Source of the DNA: Candidatus Cloacimonadota bacterium | Lineage (GTDB): Bacteria; Hydrothermota; E44-bin80 | Assembly: GCA_004375785.1 (NCBI GenBank) | Contig: SOKM01000158.1 | Span: forward strand, 1 to 14,021 | DNA: 14,021 nt | Reading direction: 5' to 3' | Part shown: piece by piece, positions 5,472 to 12,051 of the stretch | Numbering within the stretch: position 1 is the stretch's first letter | How the letters are laid out: the number at the start of each line of letters is the position of its first letter | The notes under the pieces: generated by a model | Databases searched by the model: none | What the model was told of the DNA's origin: nothing | What the model saw: the letters and a program-made list of their open reading frames with translations, nothing else | Position numbers and translations under genes: made by a program

Positions 5472-7031
5472 TTATTTTGCAAACTCTACCGATCTCGTTT
5501 CTCTTATAACTGTTACCTTTATCTGTCCCGGATATTTTAACTCGGATTCAATCTTTTTAGCGATATTTTCAGCAAGTTCCTTGCATCTATAATCATCAAG
5601 TCTTTCTGGTTCGACAACAATCCTGATTTCTCTCCCAGCCTGCATTGCGTAAGATTTAGAAACACCATCAAATGATAATGCAATTTCTTCAAGCCTCTCA
5701 AGTCTTTTAATGTATGCTTCAAGCGTTTCTCTTCTTGCGCCTGGTCTTGCTCCTGAGATTGTGTCTGCAGCCTGGATAAGAACAGCAAGTGGTGTTTCTA
5801 CATCCATCTCTTCATGATGTGCCCCTATCGCATTTACAATGATATGTGATTCACCATATTTCTCAGCAAGTTCTGCTCCTATCTTTGCATGAGTACCTTC
5901 ATAATGCTGGTCCATTGCTTTTCCAATATCATGAAGGAGACCAGCCCTTTTTGCATCTTCCGCATCGAGTCTAAGCTCACCAGCCATAAGTGCTGCAATT
6001 GTTGCTACCTCTTTTGAATGAAGAAGGACATTCTGTCCATAACTCGTTCGGAATTTTAATCGTCCAAGAAATCGTACAAGCTCAGGATGTATACCTGTGA
6101 TTGTCATATCCATAACAGTTTCTTCACCTGTTGATTTTATATTCTCTTCTATCTCTTTCTGGGTTTTTTTAATTACCTCTTCTATTCGTGCTGGATGAAT
6201 CCTGCCGTCTGCTACAAGTTTTTCAAGTGAGCGTTTTGCTATTTCTCTCCTTATCGGATCAAAACCTGAGAGTGTCACTGCACCTGGTGTATCATCCACA
6301 ATTGCTTCCACTCCTGTCAGGTTTTCAAATGCCCGTATGTTCCTTCCTTCCCTACCAATAATCCTTCCTTTCATTTCATCGTTTGGAAGTGCGACAACTG
6401 AGACAGTTGATTCTGAGACATGCTCCATCGCAGATCTCTGGATAGCAAGTGTTATTATCTCTTTTGCCTTCTTGTCACCTTCTTCAGACGCTTTTTGCTT
6501 AATTTCCCTTATCATCATTGCTGCATCATATTTAGCCTGGTCCTTCAAGTTATCCATTAATTGTCTTTTCGCCTGTTCGCTCGTCATTCCCGCTATCCTT
6601 TCGAGTTTGATATTTTCGTCTCTTAAGAGATTTGTATATCGTGCATCCTTTAATTTTACTGATTTTTCCTTCTGGATGAGTCCTCGTTCTCTCTGGATAA
6701 TATCTTTTTCCTTTCTCATCAGAAGATTATTTTTTCTCTCTATATTAATCTCTCTTTCATTGAGTCTCTTTTCAAGTTGACTCAGTTCCCGTCTTCTATT
6801 CTTTGTTTCCCACTCAAATTCCTGTTTTTTTTGTGCCCACTTCTTTTGCATCTCTTCCACTGCATTCTTTTTATGATTCTCAGCCTCTTGTTTTGATTCC
6901 TCTATTATTTTATCAGCTATGCTTTTGGCTTTTCTTATATTTGCTCTTCTCATCAGGTCTCTGACGAGGAAACCTATAAAGAACATTAATATTCCTACCG
7001 AAACTGAGATGATGATTTGTATATAAGTCAT
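5472..7031 (-). CDS. rny: Ribonuclease Y
   Basis: RNase Y is a membrane-anchored endoribonuclease that starts mRNA decay. It has 519 residues, the usual length. An N-terminal transmembrane helix (about 4-23) is followed by the basic RDLMRRANIRK. A long charged coiled coil spans about 35-200. The KH domain contains GRIIGREGRNIRAF (222-235) and VTLSGFDPIRREIA. The HD phosphohydrolase domain contains H338, LLHDIG (H367/D368), THAKIG and AHHEE (404-408), and the C-terminal domain ends with PGQIKVTVIRE. The ATG has a strong GGAGG site 4 nt upstream. The 6S RNA gene ends only about 28 nt upstream of the start, so rny could receive read-through from the 6S promoter. Presence of RNase Y rather than an RNase E gene here suggests an RNase Y-based decay system, though other RNases may be encoded elsewhere. 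Confidence 0.98.
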   Translation of the reverse strand: MTYIQIIISVSVGILMFFIGFLVRDLMRRANIRKAKSIADKIIEESKQEAENHKKNAVEEMQKKWAQKKQEFEWETKNRRRELSQLEKRLNEREINIERKNNLLMRKEKDIIQRERGLIQKEKSVKLKDARYTNLLRDENIKLERIAGMTSEQAKRQLMDNLKDQAKYDAAMMIREIKQKASEEGDKKAKEIITLAIQRSAMEHVSESTVSVVALPNDEMKGRIIGREGRNIRAFENLTGVEAIVDDTPGAVTLSGFDPIRREIAKRSLEKLVADGRIHPARIEEVIKKTQKEIEENIKSTGEETVMDMTITGIHPELVRFLGRLKFRTSYGQNVLLHSKEVATIAALMAGELRLDAEDAKRAGLLHDIGKAMDQHYEGTHAKIGAELAEKYGESHIIVNAIGAHHEEMDVETPLAVLIQAADTISGARPGARRETLEAYIKRLERLEEIALSFDGVSKSYAMQAGREIRIVVEPERLDDYRCKELAENIAKKIESELKYPGQIKVTVIRETRSVEFAK

Positions 7032-7058
7032 TTATCCTCCTATTGTCATAATAAAAAA

Positions 7059-7249
7059 CCCTACCATTGTGCCGTGTGAGAAGTCCTCTCTGAACCTAAG
7101 AACTCAAGTGGGTGCCTCGCAACTCATACCTGGCTACCCCTTCAGAGAGGGGCTTGCACTCGAGAGAAGCTTCCGGTTCCCTGTACTTAGGTGTTGGCTC
7201 AAGATTAAACTACTCATCACGAACACGGTAGGGTAATCGTGTTCATAAT
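7059..7249 (-). ncRNA. ssrS: 6S RNA
   Basis: The RNA binds the housekeeping RNA polymerase holoenzyme by mimicking an open promoter. The 175-nt core (7233 to 7059) closes with a stem of CCCUACC (7233-7227) and GGUAGGG (7065-7059), continued by UGU/ACA and CGUG/CACG. Inside is an unpaired stretch like the 6S central bubble, flanked by CCUAAG (7191-7186) pairing with CUUAGG (7100-7095). Further in are CUC-x-AGUG/CAC-xx-ACUUGAG and a CCCCU/AGGGG apical hairpin. Location right downstream of zapA is the classic 6S context. Six U residues follow the closing stem (7058-7053). The 5' end is placed from the promoter at about 7249 and is uncertain; the RNA may start nearer 7233. A covariance-model search would confirm. 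Confidence 0.88.
7221..7244. repeat. Perfect 7-bp inverted repeat at the 6S RNA 5' end
   Basis: GAACACG (7221-7227) and CGTGTTC (7238-7244) flank a 10-nt loop that contains GGTAGGG on the + strand. In the RNA the loop would hold CCCUACC, the left arm of the closing stem, so the two folds exclude each other. Confidence 0.75.
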
Positions 7250-7255
7250 TATTTT

Positions 7256-7284
7256 ACTATAACAGATTTCGTAGGAAAAATCAA
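7256..7284 (-). promoter_or_regulatory. Sigma-70-type promoter of the 6S RNA
   Basis: On the minus strand TTGATT (7284-7279) is separated by exactly 17 nt from TATAGT (7261-7256). Initiation about 7 nt downstream would fall near 7249, just before the 6S RNA closing stem. It lies just beyond the zapA stop. It may also drive rny by read-through. Confidence 0.7.
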
Positions 7285-7291
7285 CAAAAAA

Positions 7292-7579
7292 TTAGTTATT
7301 TTCTTCCAGAACCTTTTCTATTCTTTTACAAGCCTGTTCTATTTTTTTCTCAAGACCAGCCATATCTTTTTTTCCGAGAAAGAGTTCCTGGGCAATATTT
7401 AGTGCTGCAAGAACTGCTATCTTGGTCTGTGATGCATATCCAACCCTTTTTGAAGTCTCCTCTATTTGATTATTAACATAGTTTGCTATGCGTAAAGCTG
7501 TATCTTCATCCATTTCTGTTTTTATCTTGTATTTTTCTCCAAGAATATTAAAAGTTATGATTTTTTCTTTTTTTTCCAT
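7292..7579 (-). CDS. zapA: Cell division protein ZapA
   Basis: ZapA binds FtsZ and promotes bundling of protofilaments at the division ring. The protein has 95 residues, normal for the family. The N-terminal globular part KIITFNILGEKYKIKTEMDE carries the typical beta-strand pair. It is followed by DTALRIANYVNNQIEE and a C-terminal helix TKIAVLAALNIAQELF leading into a charged coiled coil. Immediately upstream lies a small coiled-coil gene that may be a partner, and immediately downstream is the 6S RNA, as in many bacteria. A 46-nt gap separates it from the upstream gene. No strong Shine-Dalgarno sequence is visible before the ATG. Confidence 0.93.
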   Translation of the reverse strand: MEKKEKIITFNILGEKYKIKTEMDEDTALRIANYVNNQIEETSKRVGYASQTKIAVLAALNIAQELFLGKKDMAGLEKKIEQACKRIEKVLEENN

Positions 7580-7625
7580 TTTAACGAAATCTAAAAAGTA
7601 AAGATTTGAGCCAACATAAAAGAAC

Positions 7626-7844
7626 CTACTCCTTTATGGCGCTCAATTTCTCTATTAGTTTTATAATTTTCTTTTCCATCTTTTTTTTGATGTCATCAAA
7701 TGCTTTTTTCTCCTCCTTCAATTTTCTATTTTTTTCTACAAGTATCTCATTTTCTGCTCTCAATCTCACTAAGAGATCGAGACTTTTCTCTATTTCCTGT
7801 TCTAAAGTTTCCCAATCCGGACTGTGTTTTTCAAAGAGGTCCAT
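7626..7844 (-). CDS. Small coiled-coil protein, ZapB-like
   Basis: A 72-residue, highly charged protein that is predicted to be almost entirely coiled coil from about residue 12 (LEQEIEKSLDLLVRLRAENE, then KNRKLKEEKKAFDD). The heptad-like spacing of leucines and isoleucines, the lack of a signal or membrane segment, and the size resemble ZapB, the FtsZ-ring-associated coiled coil that binds ZapA in E. coli. Its position directly before zapA supports that role, but coiled coils are poor evidence of homology. The ATG at 7844 starts 1 nt after the pheT stop. A longer reading from GTG at 7856 overlaps pheT by 11 nt. AAGGGG at about 11 nt upstream of the ATG could serve as ribosome binding site. 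Translation is probably coupled to pheT. Confidence 0.75.
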   Translation of the reverse strand: MDLFEKHSPDWETLEQEIEKSLDLLVRLRAENEILVEKNRKLKEEKKAFDDIKKKMEKKIIKLIEKLSAIKE

Positions 7845-7845
7845 T

Positions 7846-9897
7846 CTATTCTTCACCCCTTAATTTTATTCCTAAACCGTTATCTAACGATTGAAGTATC
7901 TCCTCAACGGTTGCATTGACTCTTGCATCGTTTAGTGTTTCATTATTAGAACGAAAGGTGAGTGAGTATGTAAAACTTCTTAATCCAGGGGAAAATTTCT
8001 TGTTATAATAAGTATCAAAGAGCTGGATCCCTTCTACCAATTTCTTACCGCTGTTTTTTATAATTTTTTCTATCTGATGGTGAGTTACATTTTCAGGAAC
8101 AAGAAGGCATAGGTCCCTTAAAACTGCAGGAAACCTGGGAAAAGGTTTGAATTTGTAATCAAAAGAGATGCGGGTTAGTAGAGGAGCGAGTTCTATTTCA
8201 AAAAGAAAAACCTTTTCTAACAAATCAAATTTATCTCGTATCTCCTTACTTAGAGAGCCAATAAAACCTACTTTATCATTCTCTATATATATGTTGCTGC
8301 CTTCTATGAGAAAAGCGAAATCTCCTTCTTTCTTTTCAAACCTTACATCCTTTATCCTGCTCACATCAAATAATCCTTCAATATCACCTTTTAAATCATA
8401 ATAATCGGCTCTTCTATTTTCGGCTCTCCAATCATGATTTTTTAGATGCCCCGATATTGCCCCTGAAATCCTTAAGGGTTCGTCTATTTTTCCTTGAGAT
8501 GTATATACAAAAGTATTGCCGAGCTCAAAAATTCTTACATCCCTGATTCCAATACTAATGTTTTTCTTCATTGTTTTTAGGAGACCTATTATCAGGGTTG
8601 GACGCAAGTGAGTGAGGTTACTGGTTATAGGGTTCTGAATTACCGCTGGTTCTTTTCCAATCTTAAGAGTATTTATTTCGCCATTTGAAACAAAACTAAT
8701 GTTTACTACTTCATCATATCCAAGTGATACAAAGTAGTTCTTTATTTTATTGATTTTGAGACTATTCTCGGGAATAGAACCAACTTTCTCAAATGTTATT
8801 TTATTACTGGAAGGGATGCTGTCAAAACCGACCATCCTTATCACCTCTTCCGCAATATCCTCTTTTATACCAATATCCCTTCTAAACGATGGTATCTCAA
8901 CTTCGAGTGAAGTATTTCCTTTAACGTTGAGATCAAGTGCTGTCAGAGGTTCAATTATTTCTTTTCTGGAAAGATTAGAACCGAGGAAACCATTTAACCA
9001 TTCTATTGAAAAAAAGACCTTTTTTTTCTCTTCTTCTTCTTTTTTATATATATCAGTTATTCCTCCTTTCATTTCACCACTGCAAAATTTTATAATTAAT
9101 TCATTCGTTCTTAACAGTGCTGGAATTAAACTGTTTATATCTGCTTTTCTTTCAAACCTGTAAGAAGATTCCGTTGAGATATTTAATCTTTTAGCTCCTT
9201 TTCTGATAAGAGTTGGGCTGAAGAATGCACTTTCAATGAAGATATTCCGTGTCTCGTTCTTAATCTCGCTCTTTTCACCGCCCATTATTCCTGCTAAAGC
9301 TATTGGTTTTTCACTATCTGCTATCACGAGAAAATCACTATCAAGTTTTCTGGTTTCTCCATCAAGCGTAACAATTGATTCACCCTCTTTTGCTCTTCTA
9401 ACATTTATCTTGTTACCTTTTATACATTCAGAATCAAAAGCATGCAAAGGGTGGCCCATTTCAAGAAGTATATAATTTGTTACATCAACAACATTATTGA
9501 GGGAACGAATACCCATTATCTCAAGTCTTCGTTTTATCCAGTCAGGAGAGGAGCCCAATTCTATGTTTTCAATAGAACAACCTGTATACCTTGGACAGTC
9601 AGAAAAGTTCTCTATTTTGACTCTAATATTACTACCGGTAGTTCTTACCTCTTCTGTTATCCTGAAGGGATTTTTCTTGTTTTCCTTTCCTAACATTGCC
9701 TTTATTTCTCTTGCGATGCCGAACACAGAGAGGAGGTCGGGCCGGTTAGGGGTAATTTCAAGATCGAGAACATAATCTTCACCTATTTGCTCTACACCTT
9801 CGACAGAGACTCCTTGTTCAGTGAGCCTTCGTGCAAGTTCATCGATACTTATATCAATGTCTACAAATTCCTTGAGCCATTCGATACTTACTTTCAT
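7846..9897 (-). CDS. pheT: Phenylalanine-tRNA ligase beta subunit (short form)
   Basis: The beta subunit of the alpha2-beta2 phenylalanyl-tRNA synthetase, which carries the editing site and tRNA-binding domains. It has 683 residues against about 790-800 in most bacteria. The N-terminal B1 part (MKVSIEWLKEFVDI) passes directly from SVEGVEQIGED to YVLDLEITPNRPDLLSVFG (42-60). The EMAP/OB-type tRNA-binding domain normally inserted here (about 110 residues) is therefore missing. The B3/B4 editing region contains NNVVDVTNYILLEMGHPLHAFD (134-155). B5 contains PSFRRDIGIKEDIAEEVIRM. The FDX-ACB anticodon-binding domain (about 583-683) is complete, so this is a domain-less variant rather than a truncation. 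It starts 14 nt after the pheS stop and ends 1 nt before the next start. The Shine-Dalgarno sequence is weak. Confidence 0.97.
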   Translation of the reverse strand: MKVSIEWLKEFVDIDISIDELARRLTEQGVSVEGVEQIGEDYVLDLEITPNRPDLLSVFGIAREIKAMLGKENKKNPFRITEEVRTTGSNIRVKIENFSDCPRYTGCSIENIELGSSPDWIKRRLEIMGIRSLNNVVDVTNYILLEMGHPLHAFDSECIKGNKINVRRAKEGESIVTLDGETRKLDSDFLVIADSEKPIALAGIMGGEKSEIKNETRNIFIESAFFSPTLIRKGAKRLNISTESSYRFERKADINSLIPALLRTNELIIKFCSGEMKGGITDIYKKEEEEKKKVFFSIEWLNGFLGSNLSRKEIIEPLTALDLNVKGNTSLEVEIPSFRRDIGIKEDIAEEVIRMVGFDSIPSSNKITFEKVGSIPENSLKINKIKNYFVSLGYDEVVNISFVSNGEINTLKIGKEPAVIQNPITSNLTHLRPTLIIGLLKTMKKNISIGIRDVRIFELGNTFVYTSQGKIDEPLRISGAISGHLKNHDWRAENRRADYYDLKGDIEGLFDVSRIKDVRFEKKEGDFAFLIEGSNIYIENDKVGFIGSLSKEIRDKFDLLEKVFLFEIELAPLLTRISFDYKFKPFPRFPAVLRDLCLLVPENVTHHQIEKIIKNSGKKLVEGIQLFDTYYNKKFSPGLRSFTYSLTFRSNNETLNDARVNATVEEILQSLDNGLGIKLRGEE

Positions 9898-9911
9898 TGT
9901 TTTTCTTTGAT

Positions 9912-10928
9912 TTAGAATTGTTTGGTGAACCGCAGGTCGTTTTCAAAAAATAACCTCATGTCATTGATACCATATTTTGGCATACAAACTCTCTCTATAC
10001 CTAATCCAAAAGCAAAACCTGAGTATTTGTCGGGGTCGTACCCAACGCTTCTGTATACAGCTGGATGAACCATACCGCAGCCAAGTATTTCTATCCATCC
10101 TGTATGCTTGCAGGTCGAACATCCTTTTTCCTTGCAGAAAGGACAGGAGACAAGGACCTCTGCACTCGGTTCAGTGAATGGGAAAAAGTGGGGGACGAAT
10201 TTCGTTCGCGTGGAAGAGCCGAATACTGCCTTTGCAAAAATGTCAAGCGTTCCTATAAGATCGCTTAAGGAAACATTCTCATCGACATATAAACCTTCAA
10301 CCTGATGAAATACGGGTGAATGGGATGAGTCAAAATTATCCACCCTGTAACATCTTCCTGGTGAGATTATCCTGATAGGGGGTTTTATTTTTTCCATTAC
10401 CCTTATCTGTACAGGCGATGTGTGTGTTCTCAATAGTAAGTTGTTTTCAAGGTAGAATGTGTCCTGTATGTCTCTTGACGGATGGTTTTTAGGAAAATTG
10501 AGTGCTTCAAAATTGTAAAAGTCGGTTTCAACATCTGGTCCTAATTCTACTGTAAATCCCATCCTTAAGAAAACCTCAACAATTTCATCCATTGTTGTAG
10601 TTAAGGGATGTAAATGCCCCAGCCATCTTCTATCACCGGGCATTGTCCAATCAAAGAATTGCTCTTCTTCTTTTACCGTTTTTGTAATTTCTTGACCGCG
10701 TTTTGCTATTTCTTCCTCAATAGTCAATTTGAGGATATTCAATTCCTTCCCATAGAGGGGTTTTTCTTCATCTTTTAGGTGTTTGATATTCTTAAGCTTC
10801 TGTGTGATAATTCCCTTTCGTCCAAGATATTTTATTCTAATATTCTCTATCTCTTTTTTTGAGGTTGAAAGGTTTAACTCCCGTGAAATTTCGTTCTTAA
10901 TATCTTCAATCTCTTTTTTTAGATTCAT
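9912..10928 (-). CDS. pheS: Phenylalanine-tRNA ligase alpha subunit
   Basis: The catalytic subunit that activates phenylalanine and charges tRNA-Phe with PheT. It has 338 residues, normal for the family. The N-terminal coiled coil (about 1-90) includes IRIKYLGRKGIIT. Class II motif 1 lies around MGFTVELGPDVETDFYNF. Motif 2 is GRCYRVDNFDSSHSPVFHQ (191-209), and motif 3 is GFAFGLGIERVCMPKYGI (304-321), with the usual DLRFTKQF end. Four cysteines (C262, C265, C270, C273) form a zinc-finger-like knob seen in many bacterial PheS proteins. The ATG at 10928 gives the usual N-terminus. A longer reading from 10985 would add a hydrophobic leader and is unlikely. The start overlaps the end of rplT by 23 nt without a clear Shine-Dalgarno sequence, so translation is probably coupled to rplT. 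Confidence 0.97.
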   Translation of the reverse strand: MNLKKEIEDIKNEISRELNLSTSKKEIENIRIKYLGRKGIITQKLKNIKHLKDEEKPLYGKELNILKLTIEEEIAKRGQEITKTVKEEEQFFDWTMPGDRRWLGHLHPLTTTMDEIVEVFLRMGFTVELGPDVETDFYNFEALNFPKNHPSRDIQDTFYLENNLLLRTHTSPVQIRVMEKIKPPIRIISPGRCYRVDNFDSSHSPVFHQVEGLYVDENVSLSDLIGTLDIFAKAVFGSSTRTKFVPHFFPFTEPSAEVLVSCPFCKEKGCSTCKHTGWIEILGCGMVHPAVYRSVGYDPDKYSGFAFGLGIERVCMPKYGINDMRLFFENDLRFTKQF

Positions 10929-11277
10929 TTTTATTAGTTGTATTTTTGACAAGAAGGGAAAAAGCATTAGCATCAAAAACAGCAATTTCTGCGAGGACCT
11001 TACGATTAAGAAGAATTCCCGCCTTCTTTAAGTTATTAATAAACTTACTGTAACTAATTCCATTACTGTGACAGGCTGCTCCTATCCTCAGTATCCAGAG
11101 CCTTCTAAACGACCTTTTTCTTACCTTCCTATCCCTTGTTGCATAACCGAGTGCTTTTATAGATGCAACCTTTGCTACCTTGAAGAGGTTTTTCCTCCTG
11201 CCCCAGAAACCTTTTGCTTGTTTTAACCATTTTTTATGTTTCTTTTTTCTTACTGTCCTTGAATGAACTCTTGGCAT
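10906..11277 (-). CDS. rplT: Large ribosomal subunit protein bL20
   Basis: L20 binds 23S rRNA early in 50S assembly and, in several bacteria, represses its own operon. The protein has 123 residues, slightly longer than the usual 117-119. The basic N-terminal extension PRVHSRTVRKKKHKKWLK leads into AKGFWGRRKNLFKVAKVA and the globular end with SYSKFINNLKKAGILLNRKV. The extra tail (NTTNKNESKKRD) is encoded where rplT overlaps the start of pheS. AAAGGAG lies 5 nt upstream of the ATG, and rpmI ends 18 nt upstream. No separate L20-binding leader RNA can be seen, since the whole thrS-pheT block is tightly packed. Confidence 0.98.
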   Translation of the reverse strand: MPRVHSRTVRKKKHKKWLKQAKGFWGRRKNLFKVAKVASIKALGYATRDRKVRKRSFRRLWILRIGAACHSNGISYSKFINNLKKAGILLNRKVLAEIAVFDANAFSLLVKNTTNKNESKKRD

Positions 11278-11295
11278 CTTTTCTCCTTTACAAGA

Positions 11296-11487
11296 TTATG
11301 GTAAGAGTCTCCTTACCTTTTTTTTATCTTTTGAACTTACGAGCGTTGATTTAGCAAGGTTTCTCTTCCGCTTTCTTTTCTTCTTTGTAAGTAAGTGGCT
11401 TTTACTTGCCTTATGTCTTTTATACTCTCCTTTTCCTGTCTTCTTAAATCTTTTCCGCGCGGCTTTCTTTGTTTTTATTTTCGGCAC
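11296..11487 (-). CDS. rpmI: Large ribosomal subunit protein bL35
   Basis: A small, very basic 50S protein of 63 residues, the usual size. MPKIKTKKAARKRFKKTGKG and the KSHLLTKKKRKRKRNL stretch are the family signature. The start codon is GTG at 11487, preceded by a GGAGGCGGGG purine block. It lies inside the 3' end of infC, overlapping by 44 nt in another frame. Ribosomes translating infC would therefore pass through the rpmI start, favouring coupled synthesis. The infC-rpmI-rplT order is one of the best conserved in bacteria. Confidence 0.98.
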   Translation of the reverse strand: MPKIKTKKAARKRFKKTGKGEYKRHKASKSHLLTKKKRKRKRNLAKSTLVSSKDKKKVRRLLP

Positions 11488-12031
11488 CCCCGCCTCCTCT
11501 CTGATTAATAGTATTTTTTGGTGTAAGTATGAGGGATATAATCTTTCCCGTACGCACAGGTTTCTTTTCGCACTCCGATACGTCCCGCAGTTCTTTGGCC
11601 ATCTGATTCAAGAGTTCAAAACCTTTATTCGCATAGATTATTTCCCTACCTCTGAATTTGACAGTTAACTTGACCTTTTTTTTATCCATTAGAAATTCTC
11701 TTGCATGCTTTATTTTTACATTGTAATCGTGTTCTTCTATCTCTGGTCTAAATTTCAATTCCTTTACCTGTATGATTCTCTGTTTTTTCTTAGCAGTCCT
11801 CTTTTGTTTATGTTCCATATAAAGATATTTGCCATAGTCTAAAATCTTACAGACAGGTGGAATATGTTCTTTGTTTACTGCCACAAGATCTAATCCCTGT
11901 TGCTTTGCTAACTTGATGGCTTCGTCTCTTGGCATAATCCCCAGGTTTTTTTTATTATTATCAATTACTAATACATTATTTGCCTTTATTCTGTAGTTCA
12001 TAGGGGGTTTTCTTTCTCTCTTACGTTTGAT
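11444..12031 (-). CDS. infC: Translation initiation factor IF-3, probable AUC start
   Basis: IF-3 binds the 30S subunit and checks the start codon and initiator tRNA. The N-terminal domain includes NLGIMPRDEAIKLAKQQGLD and PPVCKILDYGKYLY. The C-terminal domain includes VKELKFRPEIEEHDYNVKIK and VKLTVKFRGREI. A perfect AAAGGAGG (12040-12047) lies exactly 8 nt before ATC at 12031, which would give (M)KRKRERKPPMNYRI. GTG at 12040 and TTG at 12037 are in frame but too close to the Shine-Dalgarno sequence. ATG at 12001 lacks one. Non-AUG starts such as AUU, and AUC in Myxococcus, are known for infC and allow self-regulation by IF-3. The protein runs about 23 residues past the usual PK end (a Gly/Glu/Lys tail) because its end overlaps rpmI. 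Confidence 0.95.
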   Translation of the reverse strand: MKRKRERKPPMNYRIKANNVLVIDNNKKNLGIMPRDEAIKLAKQQGLDLVAVNKEHIPPVCKILDYGKYLYMEHKQKRTAKKKQRIIQVKELKFRPEIEEHDYNVKIKHAREFLMDKKKVKLTVKFRGREIIYANKGFELLNQMAKELRDVSECEKKPVRTGKIISLILTPKNTINQRGGGGAENKNKESRAEKI

Positions 12032-12047
12032 GTCCAACACCTCCTTT
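12029..12047 (-). promoter_or_regulatory. Ribosome binding site and AUC start of infC
   Basis: AAAGGAGG (12047-12040 on the minus strand) and ATC (12031-12029) are separated by 8 nt, the ideal spacing. IF-3 rejects non-AUG starts, so AUC here would form a negative feedback loop on infC and, through coupling, on rpmI. The site lies just after the thrS stop. Confidence 0.65.
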
Positions 12048-12051
12048 TTGA

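Noticed and set aside
10105..10150. Four-cysteine knob in PheS as a novel insertion
   Set aside because: The same C-x2-C...GC-x2-C knob before TGWIEILG is common in bacterial PheS.
10929..10985. Longer PheS start giving a hydrophobic N-terminal leader
   Set aside because: It lies entirely inside rplT and would add a membrane-like segment unknown in PheS.
11278..12051. L20-type autoregulatory leader upstream of infC
   Set aside because: The thrS stop and infC start are about 20 nt apart, leaving no room for a structured leader.
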